Origin: Lachnospiraceae bacterium
Lineage (GTDB): Bacteria > Bacillota > Clostridia > Lachnospirales > Lachnospiraceae
Direction: 5' to 3'
DNA length: 64,000 nt
Assembly (NCBI GenBank): GCA_029224965.1
Contig: JAQXVO010000004.1
Span: forward strand, 1-64,000
Shown here in pieces: positions 55,509 to 63,834 of this stretch. A program made the position numbers and the translations under genes. Below the pieces are notes generated by a model. The model was not told the DNA's origin. It saw nothing but the letters and a program-made list of their open reading frames with translations, and searched no databases. How positions within the stretch are numbered: position 1 is the first letter of the stretch; each line of letters opens with the position of its first letter.

Positions 55509-56375
55509 ATGATTCAGGATATTGAACCAAGACAGCTTTACAATCAGTATTACGAGGGGAAGCCGGAGGAAGAGGATACCTGCTTTTTCTTTAAGGGAAA
55601 CGAGATTCTCGCCTCGGCAGCAGAGGACGGTACTCTTCAATATCCGCGATTTTCTAACTTCCGGGAAGAGGAACGGAAGAAATTCCATTTTGTCTACCTT
55701 CTTCGGGTGGACAGACGGAAGTGTTTCCTGGCGGTCGGACGAAATCTTCCGGAGGAGGAAGTTTTTACGATTCCGGAGGGCTTTTCCTATTATCCGATCT
55801 ATATTTTTCGTAAGGCAAAGCCAAAATATATGGCCTTCGCTGCAGTCACGGCCTGGCATCTCAATATGTGGTACCGGAACAACCAGTTTTGCGGCCGCTG
55901 CGGCAAACGTATGACGCCGGACCATAAGGAGCGCATGATGCACTGCAGCTGCGGAAATATGGTTTATCCGCGAATCTCTCCGGCGGTCATCGTGGGAATT
56001 ACCAATGGGAATAAGCTTCTTCTTACAAAGTACGCTTACGGAGAATACAAAAACTATTCCATGGTGGCCGGCTTTACTGAAATCGGCGAGACCCTGGAAC
56101 AGACGGTTGAGCGGGAAGTCATGGAAGAGGTCGGATTGAAGGTCAAGAACATCCGCTATTACAAGTCCCAGCCCTGGGGCCTTTCCGGCTCGCTTCTGGC
56201 CGGTTTTTTCTGTGATCTGGACGGGGATGACCATATCACTCTCCAGGAGGATGAACTGAAGGAAGCTGAATGGGTTGAAGCCGGGGACATACAGCCCAGG
56301 GGCGACGGCATCAGCCTGGGTCAGGAAATGATGCAGGTATTCCGTAAGGAGCATACGGGAAATGAGGAAGAATGA
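55509..56375 (+). CDS. nudC: NAD(H) pyrophosphatase NudC, 288 aa
   Basis: A zinc ribbon (CGRCGKRM, HCSCGNMVYPR, residues about 131-160) precedes a Nudix domain with box GFTEIGETLEQTVEREVMEEVGL. SQPWGLSGSL corresponds to the NudC-specific SQPWPFPxS motif, here altered at the FP positions. It hydrolyses NAD(H) to NMN(H) and AMP and can remove NAD caps from RNA. The next gene overlaps by 4 bp. Confidence 0.92.
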   Translation: MIQDIEPRQLYNQYYEGKPEEEDTCFFFKGNEILASAAEDGTLQYPRFSNFREEERKKFHFVYLLRVDRRKCFLAVGRNLPEEEVFTIPEGFSYYPIYIFRKAKPKYMAFAAVTAWHLNMWYRNNQFCGRCGKRMTPDHKERMMHCSCGNMVYPRISPAVIVGITNGNKLLLTKYAYGEYKNYSMVAGFTEIGETLEQTVEREVMEEVGLKVKNIRYYKSQPWGLSGSLLAGFFCDLDGDDHITLQEDELKEAEWVEAGDIQPRGDGISLGQEMMQVFRKEHTGNEEE

Positions 56376-57010
56376 TGAAAAAACTGTTTTTGGACAAGGA
56401 CCGGCTAGGTGCCTTTATGGATGCCATTATCGCCATTATTATGACCATCCTGATCCTGGAACTGGCTCAGCCGGCCAGGCCGACCCTGGCAGCATTCCTG
56501 GGATTATGGAGGGCCTTTGTATCCTATGCCATCAGCTTCTTCTGGCTGGCAAGCATGTGGACGGCTCTTCATATGGCCTGGGACCGGATTGAGCGGGTCT
56601 CCCAGAGGACGGTCTGGATCAGCCTTTTCCTTCTTTTCTGGGCTTCCTTCCAGCCCTATATGACTAAGCTTATGATCCGCTGGAATGCAGAGCGTGTGGT
56701 CCAGGGAGCCTACGGTCTGGTGATCATTATTACCACTCTGAATCTCTACTGGCTCTATGTCAGCCTCAATAAAGACAATGCAGGAACCGGTGCCTGCGGC
56801 TACATTGCCATGGCGGAGAAGAACCTGAGGTTCGACCTTGCAATCAAGATCATCGGTTTTCTTCTGGGCATGCTTTTCTATCCTCAGCTGGTTGAGATCG
56901 GCGTACTGATTGCTGCTGCCTATATGATCATCGGCCGGATTTCCCTGAAGAAAAAGGTAAAAAAGCATAATCGTGATGAAATCAGAAGTAATTCCAGGAG
57001 AAAACCCTGA
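56372..57010 (+). CDS. TMEM175-family potassium channel-like membrane protein, 212 aa
   Basis: The first helix RLGAFMDAIIAIIMTILILEL fits the TMEM175/DUF1211 signature (R-x-x-A/S-F-x-D). Four to five further helices follow, with a basic tail. Bacterial members form tetrameric K+ leak channels. It overlaps nudC by 4 bp and precedes an Rrf2 gene by 27 bp. Confidence 0.88.
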   Translation: MMKKLFLDKDRLGAFMDAIIAIIMTILILELAQPARPTLAAFLGLWRAFVSYAISFFWLASMWTALHMAWDRIERVSQRTVWISLFLLFWASFQPYMTKLMIRWNAERVVQGAYGLVIIITTLNLYWLYVSLNKDNAGTGACGYIAMAEKNLRFDLAIKIIGFLLGMLFYPQLVEIGVLIAAAYMIIGRISLKKKVKKHNRDEIRSNSRRKP

Positions 57011-57037
57011 AGAGATATAGAGGGAAAGAGGAAGCAA

Positions 57038-57490
57038 ATGCAGATTTCTACAAAGTTTACCATAGCCATTCATATTCTGGCTGCCGTGGAATATTTCGGA
57101 AAGACCGAGAAGGTCACCAGTGAATTCCTGTCTTCGAGCATCGGCAGCAATCCGGTCATTATCCGGAATATCATGTCGGATCTGAAGAATGCAGGCCTGA
57201 TCGAGACCAAGCGGGGCCCCGGCGGAACCCGGATTACCCGGCCTCTGAATGAGATAACTTTCTATGACATCTATGAAGCTGTGGAGAAGAATAAGGAAGA
57301 GCTCTTTCATTTCCATGAAAATACCAATCCCAACTGTCCGGTCGGAAGGAATATCCATTCGGCCCTGAATGACAAGCTTCTGGATATCCAGCAGGACTTC
57401 GAGGACAGCCTGAGGAAGCATACGCTGGATGAGGTCATCGCGGATCTCTATGAAGAAATGAAAAGGAATGAAAGGCAGGAAATAAGTTAA
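57038..57490 (+). CDS. Rrf2 family transcriptional regulator, 150 aa
   Basis: The winged-helix start QISTKFTIAIHILAAVEYF and wing GLIETKRGPGGTRITRPLNEIT are typical of Rrf2. Only one Cys (NPNCPVG) occurs in the region where IscR and NsrR hold three, so it probably lacks an Fe-S cluster and is nearer the YwnA type. It shares a transcript with nudC and the TMEM175-like gene. Confidence 0.9.
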   Translation: MQISTKFTIAIHILAAVEYFGKTEKVTSEFLSSSIGSNPVIIRNIMSDLKNAGLIETKRGPGGTRITRPLNEITFYDIYEAVEKNKEELFHFHENTNPNCPVGRNIHSALNDKLLDIQQDFEDSLRKHTLDEVIADLYEEMKRNERQEIS

Positions 57491-57492
57491 CA

Positions 57493-57540
57493 TACTGCAA
57501 GAGGCAGGTCCGGGATAACCGAACCTGCCTCTTGCAGTAA
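57493..57540 (+). terminator. Strong hairpin closing the nudC operon
   Basis: TACTGCAAGAGGCAGGT pairs perfectly with ACCTGCCTCTTGCAGTA around a CGGGATAACCGA-like loop. T's follow only after AAGG. It also faces the convergent oxidoreductase gene. Confidence 0.8.
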
Positions 57541-57634
57541 GGTTTATATTTTTCAGGATTTCTGTCTGCTTTGTTAAAAATTTTCCATTTCTGATCTTTC
57601 TTCGAAGAAAAGGTCTATCTTTCTTGAAAGAGGC

Positions 57635-58771
57635 TTACGCCGTCTTGATATCCTTTGCGTAAAATCTGTCGTACTTGAGCCCGGAAATATCGCAGACAGG
57701 CTTTTCCCCGGCGACAAGCTGGGATACGACGGTGCCGACACCCGGAGCAATTCCGAAGCCGTGGCCGGTGAAGCCGCAGGCCAGAATCAGGCCGGGAACC
57801 TCACTTACAGTATCGATAATGGGAACGCCGTCCTTCATGTTGTCAGACCAGCCTGCCCATGCACGGACAATCTTGGCATCCTTCAGCATGGGGATGTAAC
57901 GGATGATGCCCCGGCAGATACAGGGTACGGTATCAGAGTAGTTGACCGGGGTTCCGTTGTCCTTTTTATATAGCTCGAAACCGGTGGATCCACCGATAAC
58001 GAAGGAGCCATGGTTGGTCTGGTGGCCGTAGAAGTCAGCCTCGGCGGTACCGAGCATCTGCTCGAACATCTTGGGCTCGGCCTCGGTGACCAGGCACTCG
58101 ATCAGCTTGCTGACCATAGGAATGTCGATTCCGATGGTTCCGGCGATTGCACGGGATGCCATGCCGGCAGCCAGGACAATGTGGTCGCCCTCATAGGTAT
58201 CGGTCTGGGTGATGACCTGTCTGGCCCTGCCGCGGATCTTCCGGATTTCCTTTACATCTTCTCCGGTGATAAATGTAACCCCAAGCCGTCTTGCGGCCAT
58301 ATAGTAGGCAAGTGTTGCCTTCAGAGGGTTGGCGTGTCCATCGGTCGGGCACCAGCTGGCACCGATGACTTCATGGGAAAGGTAGGGGTTGATCTGTCTT
58401 ACTTCATCGCCGTCGATCATGCGGACATCCAGTCCGCAGGCGGAAGCACTGTCGGCCAGCTTTTTCAGGGTCTTCAGATGAGCTTCGGTTTTTCCGAGAC
58501 GAAGATTTCCCTTCTTGTGATACTCGACATCATAGCCGAGCTCTTCGGAAAGAGTGGGCCAGAGATGTTCGATTCCGTACATGGCCAGGGGAAGCTCTCT
58601 CGGATCACGGCCGGACTGACGGACACCGCCGCCGTTTCTGCTGGATCCGCCATTTCCGATAATGTCGGACTTCTCAAGAACGACTACCTTATATCCTTTT
58701 TTTGCCAGATAGTATGCACAGGAATTTCCTATGATTCCGGCTCCGATAATAATTACATCACTTGTCATCAT
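57635..58771 (-). CDS. FAD-dependent amine/imino-acid dehydrogenase subunit (DAO fold, HcnC-like), 378 aa
   Basis: This D-amino-acid-oxidase-fold flavoprotein has VIIIGAGIIGNSCAYYLAKKGY at the start, SSRNGGGVRQ, and a C-terminal FTGHGFGIAPGVG. In HcnABC, opine and D-hydroxyproline dehydrogenases the equivalent subunit oxidises the C-N bond of the substrate. It is the last gene of a four-gene operon and overlaps the BFD-like gene by 4 bp. Confidence 0.88.
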   Translation of the reverse strand: MMTSDVIIIGAGIIGNSCAYYLAKKGYKVVVLEKSDIIGNGGSSRNGGGVRQSGRDPRELPLAMYGIEHLWPTLSEELGYDVEYHKKGNLRLGKTEAHLKTLKKLADSASACGLDVRMIDGDEVRQINPYLSHEVIGASWCPTDGHANPLKATLAYYMAARRLGVTFITGEDVKEIRKIRGRARQVITQTDTYEGDHIVLAAGMASRAIAGTIGIDIPMVSKLIECLVTEAEPKMFEQMLGTAEADFYGHQTNHGSFVIGGSTGFELYKKDNGTPVNYSDTVPCICRGIIRYIPMLKDAKIVRAWAGWSDNMKDGVPIIDTVSEVPGLILACGFTGHGFGIAPGVGTVVSQLVAGEKPVCDISGLKYDRFYAKDIKTA

Positions 58772-59100
58772 AGATCCGTATCCTCCGTCTCATCTGCATA
58801 TACATGCATCTCTGTAGGTCTCATAGGTGCTCTCGATGTGGCCGGTTCCAGAAGAGCTGGAGAACATTTTAATTCTCTGGCTACAATGCCCTTAACCAGC
58901 TTTGCGCAGGTCTGGCCCTGGCAGAGGCCCATGCCGCACCTTAAATAGCGCCGGATTTCGGCGATGGTCCACAGGCCTTCATGAACGGCCTTCCGGATCT
59001 CACCCTTGGTGACTTCCTCGCAGCGGCAGACGATCATGTCATCGTCAGGCATCGGAATGAATTCACCGATATCTCTCGATCTGTTACTTAATTCACTCAT
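58768..59100 (-). CDS. BFD-like 2Fe-2S protein, 110 aa
   Basis: CRCEEVTKGEIRKAV and CGMGLCQGQTC provide the four Cys of a bacterioferritin-associated-ferredoxin-like 2Fe-2S site. In related dehydrogenases this domain is often fused to a larger subunit; here it stands alone. It ends 4 bp inside the DAO gene, so the subunits are coupled. Confidence 0.88.
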   Translation of the reverse strand: MSELSNRSRDIGEFIPMPDDDMIVCRCEEVTKGEIRKAVHEGLWTIAEIRRYLRCGMGLCQGQTCAKLVKGIVARELKCSPALLEPATSRAPMRPTEMHVYADETEDTDL

Positions 59101-59123
59101 TATTTTTCCTCCTGACTGTTTTT

Positions 59124-60710
59124 TTATACGACTGCCTTGAAAAATCTGGCTTTCATAGCATATTCCTTGGGAACGGTGATGGTAAGAAGGGTTGTGGAGT
59201 CAAAGGCCTTGGAAGTACGAACTTTGGAAACCTCGGCATCGCATACAGCCTGTCCGTCACGTCCCAGTGCCTTTCCCTTGGTGCCAACCTCAGGCAGAGG
59301 CTTGAATTCATAAGGAAGGGTAACGGTTGCCTTGCCGTCTCCGATGTCCTCATCCACCAGGAAGATGGCCTGGCCGGGACAGGAGGCTACGCAGAGACCG
59401 CAGTTGATGCATTTCTTATCTGCCACAGAGATGGGAAGTGAAGTGATATTGTCGCCGATGGAAATGCAGCCCTGGGTACAGGCATCCTGACAGGGGTTGC
59501 AGGGAATGTTCTGTGTGCATTCAAGAACCGGATGAACGCCGACCTTGTGGATAACGCCGGGGAAACGCTCGATTTCATCATCGGAAACATAGCCCTTCTT
59601 TAAAAGGCTCTCGGAAAGCTCAATGCCCTCATCGGTTTCGGTGATTTTCTTGCCTCTGTTCTTGGGTGCAAACATACCCTGACGAAGGGAATCAAGAGAA
59701 GCCTCGAGTTTCTTCAGCTCGGCTTCCTTTTCTTCCTTATCGATGAAGCCAAGGTATTCGGCTGCAACGATACCGGACATACGGCCTTCGATCATAGCGG
59801 AGGATGCCTCTTCAATACCGGAGACATCACCGGCGGAGTAGATACCGGGTACGGAAGTCTCTCCGTATTCTCCGACAATGGGAACCTGGCCGCCTCTCTT
59901 GGGATTGTCTTCCATCTTGCATCCGGCCATCTTCAGAAGCTGGGACATAGGTGAAAGTCCGACGGCAACACAGACGGTATCGACATCGAAATGCTTGTCG
60001 GTGCCTTCGATGAACTGGAAATGATCATCCACTTCGCCGATGGTAACGCCGGTAACGTGGTCATCACCCTCAACCTTTTTAATGGTATGGGAGAGATAGA
60101 AGGGAACGCCGGTACGGGCTACCTTTGCTGCATGGACACCGTAGCCGCCGATCTTCGGAGCTGCATCGACCAGTGCTACGACATCGCATCCGCACTGGAT
60201 GAGCTGGAAGGATACAACGAGGCCTACATTTCCGGTACCAAGCATGAGGATCCGCTCACCGGGTTTGACGCCGTAGAGGTTCATCAGGGTCTGGGCTGCG
60301 CCGGCTCCCATGACGCCCGGAAGGTTCCAGCCATCGAAGAGAACCATGTTCTCGGCTGCACCGGTTGCAATGATAATGGCATCGCCCTTGAAATGATGGA
60401 CTTCATCGCCCATGCGGACGACAACCTCACGATCCTGGTAGAGACCGATGACGGTGGCGTTCAGCTCTACTTTGACGCCGGCATCGCTGGCCTCTTTCAG
60501 AAGCTGCTCGCCGATATGGAAACCACGGATCTTGGCCTTGTGTTCCTTGGAACCGAAGAACTTGTGGATCTGCTTAAAAAGCTGGCCGCCGGGGCGGGCA
60601 TTCTCATCGAATACGACTACATTCATTCCGCGCTTTGCGGCTTCAATGGCGGCGGACAATCCGGAAGGACCGGCGCCGACGATAATCAGGTCAAATCTTT
60701 CTATTTTCAT
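59124..60710 (-). CDS. FAD/NAD-binding dehydrogenase subunit with ferredoxin domain (HcnB-like), 528 aa
   Basis: It has an N-terminal FAD fold (LIIVGAGPSGLSAAIEAAK), an NAD fold (ILMLGTGNVGLVVSFQL), and YSAGDVSGIEEASSA. Near the C-terminus are Cys-rich motifs CTQNIPCNPCQDACTQGC and CINCGLCVASCPGQAI for 4Fe-4S clusters. It probably passes electrons from the DAO subunit to NAD or ferredoxin. The extra 4Fe-4S region is not present in simple HcnB. Confidence 0.88.
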   Translation of the reverse strand: MKIERFDLIIVGAGPSGLSAAIEAAKRGMNVVVFDENARPGGQLFKQIHKFFGSKEHKAKIRGFHIGEQLLKEASDAGVKVELNATVIGLYQDREVVVRMGDEVHHFKGDAIIIATGAAENMVLFDGWNLPGVMGAGAAQTLMNLYGVKPGERILMLGTGNVGLVVSFQLIQCGCDVVALVDAAPKIGGYGVHAAKVARTGVPFYLSHTIKKVEGDDHVTGVTIGEVDDHFQFIEGTDKHFDVDTVCVAVGLSPMSQLLKMAGCKMEDNPKRGGQVPIVGEYGETSVPGIYSAGDVSGIEEASSAMIEGRMSGIVAAEYLGFIDKEEKEAELKKLEASLDSLRQGMFAPKNRGKKITETDEGIELSESLLKKGYVSDDEIERFPGVIHKVGVHPVLECTQNIPCNPCQDACTQGCISIGDNITSLPISVADKKCINCGLCVASCPGQAIFLVDEDIGDGKATVTLPYEFKPLPEVGTKGKALGRDGQAVCDAEVSKVRTSKAFDSTTLLTITVPKEYAMKARFFKAVV

Positions 60711-60728
60711 CTTTTTTCTCCTCCGGTC

Positions 60729-61058
60729 TTACTGCTGGTCAAAGGGTTTGTCGCTGACACCGTACTGGGTTTTGACGTCCATGCCTTCCTTCAGGGGAGT
60801 CATGCAGGTCCTGACATTGGGCTCTCCGTCGACGACCATGACGCAGTCGGTACATCTGCCGATCGCACAGAAGATACCTCTGGGTTTGTGCTGCTTCATC
60901 GTATATCTGTGGACCATAACGCCGTTTGCCTTTAATGCTGCCGCAATCGGCTCGCCTTCATACCCTTTCATCTCTTTCCCGTCGTAGAGGAATGTAACGA
61001 CTTTTTTGCCTTCATTCTGCTCGCCGAGAATGGGATGCACTGCAATCCTTCCTGCCAT
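60729..61058 (-). CDS. 2Fe-2S ferredoxin-like subunit (HcnA-like), 109 aa
   Basis: CAIGRCTDCVMVVDG with a later RTC gives the four Cys of a plant-type 2Fe-2S domain as in HcnA and the gamma subunit of hydroxyproline dehydrogenases. AAGGAGTAG supports ATG 61058. It is first in the operon. A terminator-like hairpin lies in its leader. Confidence 0.88.
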   Translation of the reverse strand: MAGRIAVHPILGEQNEGKKVVTFLYDGKEMKGYEGEPIAAALKANGVMVHRYTMKQHKPRGIFCAIGRCTDCVMVVDGEPNVRTCMTPLKEGMDVKTQYGVSDKPFDQQ

Positions 61059-61076
61059 CTTTCTACTCCTTTCCAA

Positions 61077-61115
61077 ACAAAAAAGACGCCGCAGGTATTA
61101 ATTGCGACGCCTTTG
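61077..61115 (-). terminator. Minus-strand terminator upstream of the dehydrogenase operon
   Basis: AGGCGTCGCA pairs (with two wobbles) with TGCGGCGTCT and runs into TTTTTT on the minus strand. It ends 19 bp before the first structural gene. It may end the araC-like transcript or act as an attenuator in the operon leader. The span 61116-61272 shows no gene. Confidence 0.7.
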
Positions 61116-61272
61116 TCAGATGCATGTTTGATTGATTTGTTAATCCGTATGCTAAAACGAAAGGACATTCATTGATTGTATTTTTCGGAAGTAGGAAATC
61201 TGGTTTTCTGAATCCGCTGTCACGAGCAGCTTTCAGAATGAATGTTCGTCTGTTCGAAGCAGAGGTCTGTCA

Positions 61273-62127
61273 TCAGATCTTCAGACCCAGATCATGGGCA
61301 TAGACGGCCCTCTCCTGATAGTTATCCCTGCTGATCAGCTTCTTGTACTGCCTGGGTGTCATGCCGAGATACTTGCGGAAATCCCGGATGCACTGGGCCT
61401 GATCATAGTAGCCGAGACTGGCCGCCCAGTCGGCGGTCTTCTCATCGAAGCCGTAGTTAATGAACTCGATGGCCCGCTGAAGACGGAGAATATTGCAGAA
61501 GATTTTCGGGGAAAAGCCCATCTCCTCCTGGAAGACCTTCCGGATATAGCGGTCGCTGTAACCGGTCTTTTCGGCGAGGTCGGAGATCCGGATCTGGCCG
61601 TCGGTCTTATAAATCATGTCACAGACCGTTTCAAATAAGGATTCCATGCCGAAGGGCTCGGGTTCGTCTTTTTTCAGCTTGGAATATTCCTTTATAAAGA
61701 AGCGGACTCGGTCCAGAAAATCTGTTTTTCCCGACAGCCCCTGGAAGTCAAAGTTCTTGGGGTAGTAGTCTTCCAGGGAGAAACGAAGACCGATCAGATC
61801 TTTCTGACGGATCGCGAGTCCGGTCGGATGGGTGCCGGGCATAAAACGAACACCGAAAAGGTCGGTGGAATCAGTGAACAGGTCATCGACCGGTGAGAGG
61901 GGAGTGCCGTTCACCCAGGCTTTCATGCCGTCCGGCTCGTAGGAAAAGATAAAGTCGATGGAGCCGTTGGGGATCATGCGTAAGGGAACGCCTTTCTTCT
62001 TAGTGATCATATAGAAGTGAGAAATCCCGGACTTCCGGTAGGATTCCTGAATGAAGCTTTCACTATTCAGAACAAAAAAGGGCTGAGTGGATCTCAGCTT
62101 CTCTCTTTTCCAGCTACGGTTTTCCAT
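61273..62127 (-). CDS. AraC family transcriptional regulator, 284 aa
   Basis: The C-terminal 100 residues are an AraC double HTH (ISDLAEKTGYSDRYIRKVF, then ADWAASLGYYDQAQCIRDF and MTPRQYKKL). The N-terminal about 150 residues are a cupin-like sensor of the DUF6597 kind. CGGAG 7 nt upstream supports ATG 62127 over 62145. It stands between the flavoprotein operon and the cyclodeaminase-like gene and is the likely activator of both. Confidence 0.9.
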   Translation of the reverse strand: MENRSWKREKLRSTQPFFVLNSESFIQESYRKSGISHFYMITKKKGVPLRMIPNGSIDFIFSYEPDGMKAWVNGTPLSPVDDLFTDSTDLFGVRFMPGTHPTGLAIRQKDLIGLRFSLEDYYPKNFDFQGLSGKTDFLDRVRFFIKEYSKLKKDEPEPFGMESLFETVCDMIYKTDGQIRISDLAEKTGYSDRYIRKVFQEEMGFSPKIFCNILRLQRAIEFINYGFDEKTADWAASLGYYDQAQCIRDFRKYLGMTPRQYKKLISRDNYQERAVYAHDLGLKI

Positions 62128-62348
62128 CGAATGACTCCGAATCATGGGAATGAAATTAAGGAATAAATATCTTTCTTATCATATTCTAATCAGCTGTTTT
62201 TAGCAATGAAAAGCCGGATTCTGCGCAGGCCCGGGAGCCTCAGAAAAATGTATTTTCACCACGGCCGGATCGGCAGTTCCGAAATTTACAATAATTTTCC
62301 CCATGTCAATGTGAAAATACTGTGCAAATGAAGAGGAAAGAGACAAAG

Positions 62349-62397
62349 ACGTCCAGACCGCTGGCTTGAGATCAGCTGGTGTCCGGGCGTTTTTTTG
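62349..62397 (+). terminator. Plus-strand terminator-like hairpin in the leader of the cyclodeaminase-like gene
   Basis: ACGTCCAGACC with GCTG pairs with CAGC and GGTGTCCGGGCGT, followed by TTTTTTT. The only upstream gene is on the minus strand, so no plus-strand gene ends here. The hairpin is therefore a candidate leader attenuator or the end of a small RNA. Confidence 0.7.
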
Positions 62398-62420
62398 TAT
62401 TTCTTTTTTCGTTTTTAATA

Positions 62421-62473
62421 TTCTTTCTGGAAGAATTTCAGAGATATCTTTTTACAGTTCTTTCAGAAGAGAA
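62421..62473 (+). promoter_or_regulatory. Two related repeats before the cyclodeaminase-like gene
   Basis: TTCTTTCTGGAAGAA (62421-62435) and TTCTTTCAGAAGAGAA (62458-62473) are similar imperfect palindromes 37 bp apart, ending just upstream of the ribosome site. They could be AraC-type binding sites. Confidence 0.4.
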
Positions 62474-62496
62474 AACAGGACAGGAGGAAAAAGAAT

Positions 62497-63633
62497 ATGA
62501 GTGAGTATCCGGCAGTTGACTTTCTATTTTTAAATGAAGAGGACATGGTAAAGGCTGGCGTTACTGACATGCACGGCTGCGTCGATGCCATGGAAGAGGT
62601 TTTAAAGCTTCTGGATCTGGGCGACTTCATGATGGGAGGCGAGAACCATTATTCTCACGGCACCAAGCTTGCCTTCCCTGAGGAATCTCCTTTCCCTGAA
62701 ATGCCTTCCGGCAAGGGCGAGGACAGAAGATTCATGGCAATGCCTGCCTATATCGGCGGACCCTTTGACAATGCCGGTGTGAAATGGTACGGATCCAACA
62801 TGGAGAACAAGAAGAAGGGCCTGCCCCGTTCCATCCTCATGTTTATCCTGACCGATAAGGACACCGGAGCTCCCAAGGCTTTCATGTCAGCCAATCTGAT
62901 CAGTGCCTATCGTACCGGTGCAACAGCAGGTGCAGGTTTACGGCATCTGGCAAAGAAGGATTCCAAGATCGCCGGCATCTGCGGACCCGGCGTTATCGGA
63001 AGAACTACCTTTGAAGCGATCATGGATGCCTGCCCCGAGATCGAGCTTGTAAAGATCAAGGGCAGAAGTCAGAGAGGTATCGATGAGTTCACAGAATTCG
63101 CCAGGGAGAAATATCCAGATCTCAAGATCGAGAAGGTCGATACCCTGGAGGCATGTGTCCGGGATTCCGATGTGGTCGGCTTCGCAGCCACCAGCGGACA
63201 TGACCTGAGCAAGTACCCCAAGGTTGAGAAGGAATGGGTAAAGCCCGGCTGTACCATCGCCTGCCCCGGCGGCGTTGAGTTCGACAAGGACTTCCTCGTA
63301 AAGGACTGCACCCTTGCAGTGGATGCCCTTGGCCTCTATAAGGCATGGGCAAGCGAGTTCCCTTATCCTACCTATGGAAATGTCACCATGGTCGGCACCA
63401 AGTTCATGGATATGGAGCATGAGGGCCTGATCACTGATGACGATATCAAGGATGTCGGAAAGATCATTAACGGCAAGCAGAAGGCCAGAGAAAGTGATGA
63501 CGAGATCGTTATCTACTCTGTCGGCGGTATGCCGGTCGAGGATGTCGCCTGGGCTACCGTATGCTACAAGAAAGCCCTGAAGGAGGGCATCGGAACTCCG
63601 CTTCATCTCTGGGACAAGCCGCTGATGGCCTAA
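62497..63633 (+). CDS. Ornithine cyclodeaminase/mu-crystallin family protein (tyramine-oxidase subunit B-like), 378 aa
   Basis: The NAD-binding core IAGICGPGVIGRTTFEAI and the family block GAPKAFMSANLISAYRTGATAGAG identify the OCD/mu-crystallin superfamily, whose members reduce ketimines or cyclise ornithine. The first 95 residues match clostridial proteins often annotated as tyramine oxidase subunit B. With the HcnABC-like enzyme nearby, a role as ketimine or pyrroline-carboxylate reductase is plausible. CAGGAGGAAA precedes ATG. Confidence 0.85.
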   Translation: MSEYPAVDFLFLNEEDMVKAGVTDMHGCVDAMEEVLKLLDLGDFMMGGENHYSHGTKLAFPEESPFPEMPSGKGEDRRFMAMPAYIGGPFDNAGVKWYGSNMENKKKGLPRSILMFILTDKDTGAPKAFMSANLISAYRTGATAGAGLRHLAKKDSKIAGICGPGVIGRTTFEAIMDACPEIELVKIKGRSQRGIDEFTEFAREKYPDLKIEKVDTLEACVRDSDVVGFAATSGHDLSKYPKVEKEWVKPGCTIACPGGVEFDKDFLVKDCTLAVDALGLYKAWASEFPYPTYGNVTMVGTKFMDMEHEGLITDDDIKDVGKIINGKQKARESDDEIVIYSVGGMPVEDVAWATVCYKKALKEGIGTPLHLWDKPLMA

Positions 63634-63639
63634 GTCTGA

Positions 63640-63656
63640 GAGAAATATAGACCGGA
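63640..63656 (+). repeat. Copy 2 of the GAAATATAGACC intergenic motif
   Basis: GAGAAATATAGACCGGA starts 7 bp after the stop codon and is identical over 17 bases to 41583-41599, which likewise follows a stop codon closely. Confidence 0.5.
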
Positions 63657-63750
63657 ATGAAGCCTCGGATCCAATCGAAATATGGATCGGGCTGAAGTTC
63701 AGACCGGCTGACAATTCAATTTTCCTAAAATAGTAAATTCAGGCAAGGGA

Positions 63751-63783
63751 GCCGTCGAATGGAGATCATTCGGCGGCTTTTTC
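63751..63783 (+). terminator. Terminator after the cyclodeaminase-like gene
   Basis: GCCGTCGAATG pairs with CATTCGGCGGC around GAGAT, followed by TTTTTC. Confidence 0.92.
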
Positions 63784-63834
63784 ATTGAAACGCCCCAATG
63801 GTTTAAAAAGTGGGAGTTCGGAAAGGAGTACCGT

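Noticed and set aside
58010-58948. 312-codon plus-strand frame opposite the DAO and BFD genes
   Set aside because: Same shadow pattern, and it crosses two real genes.
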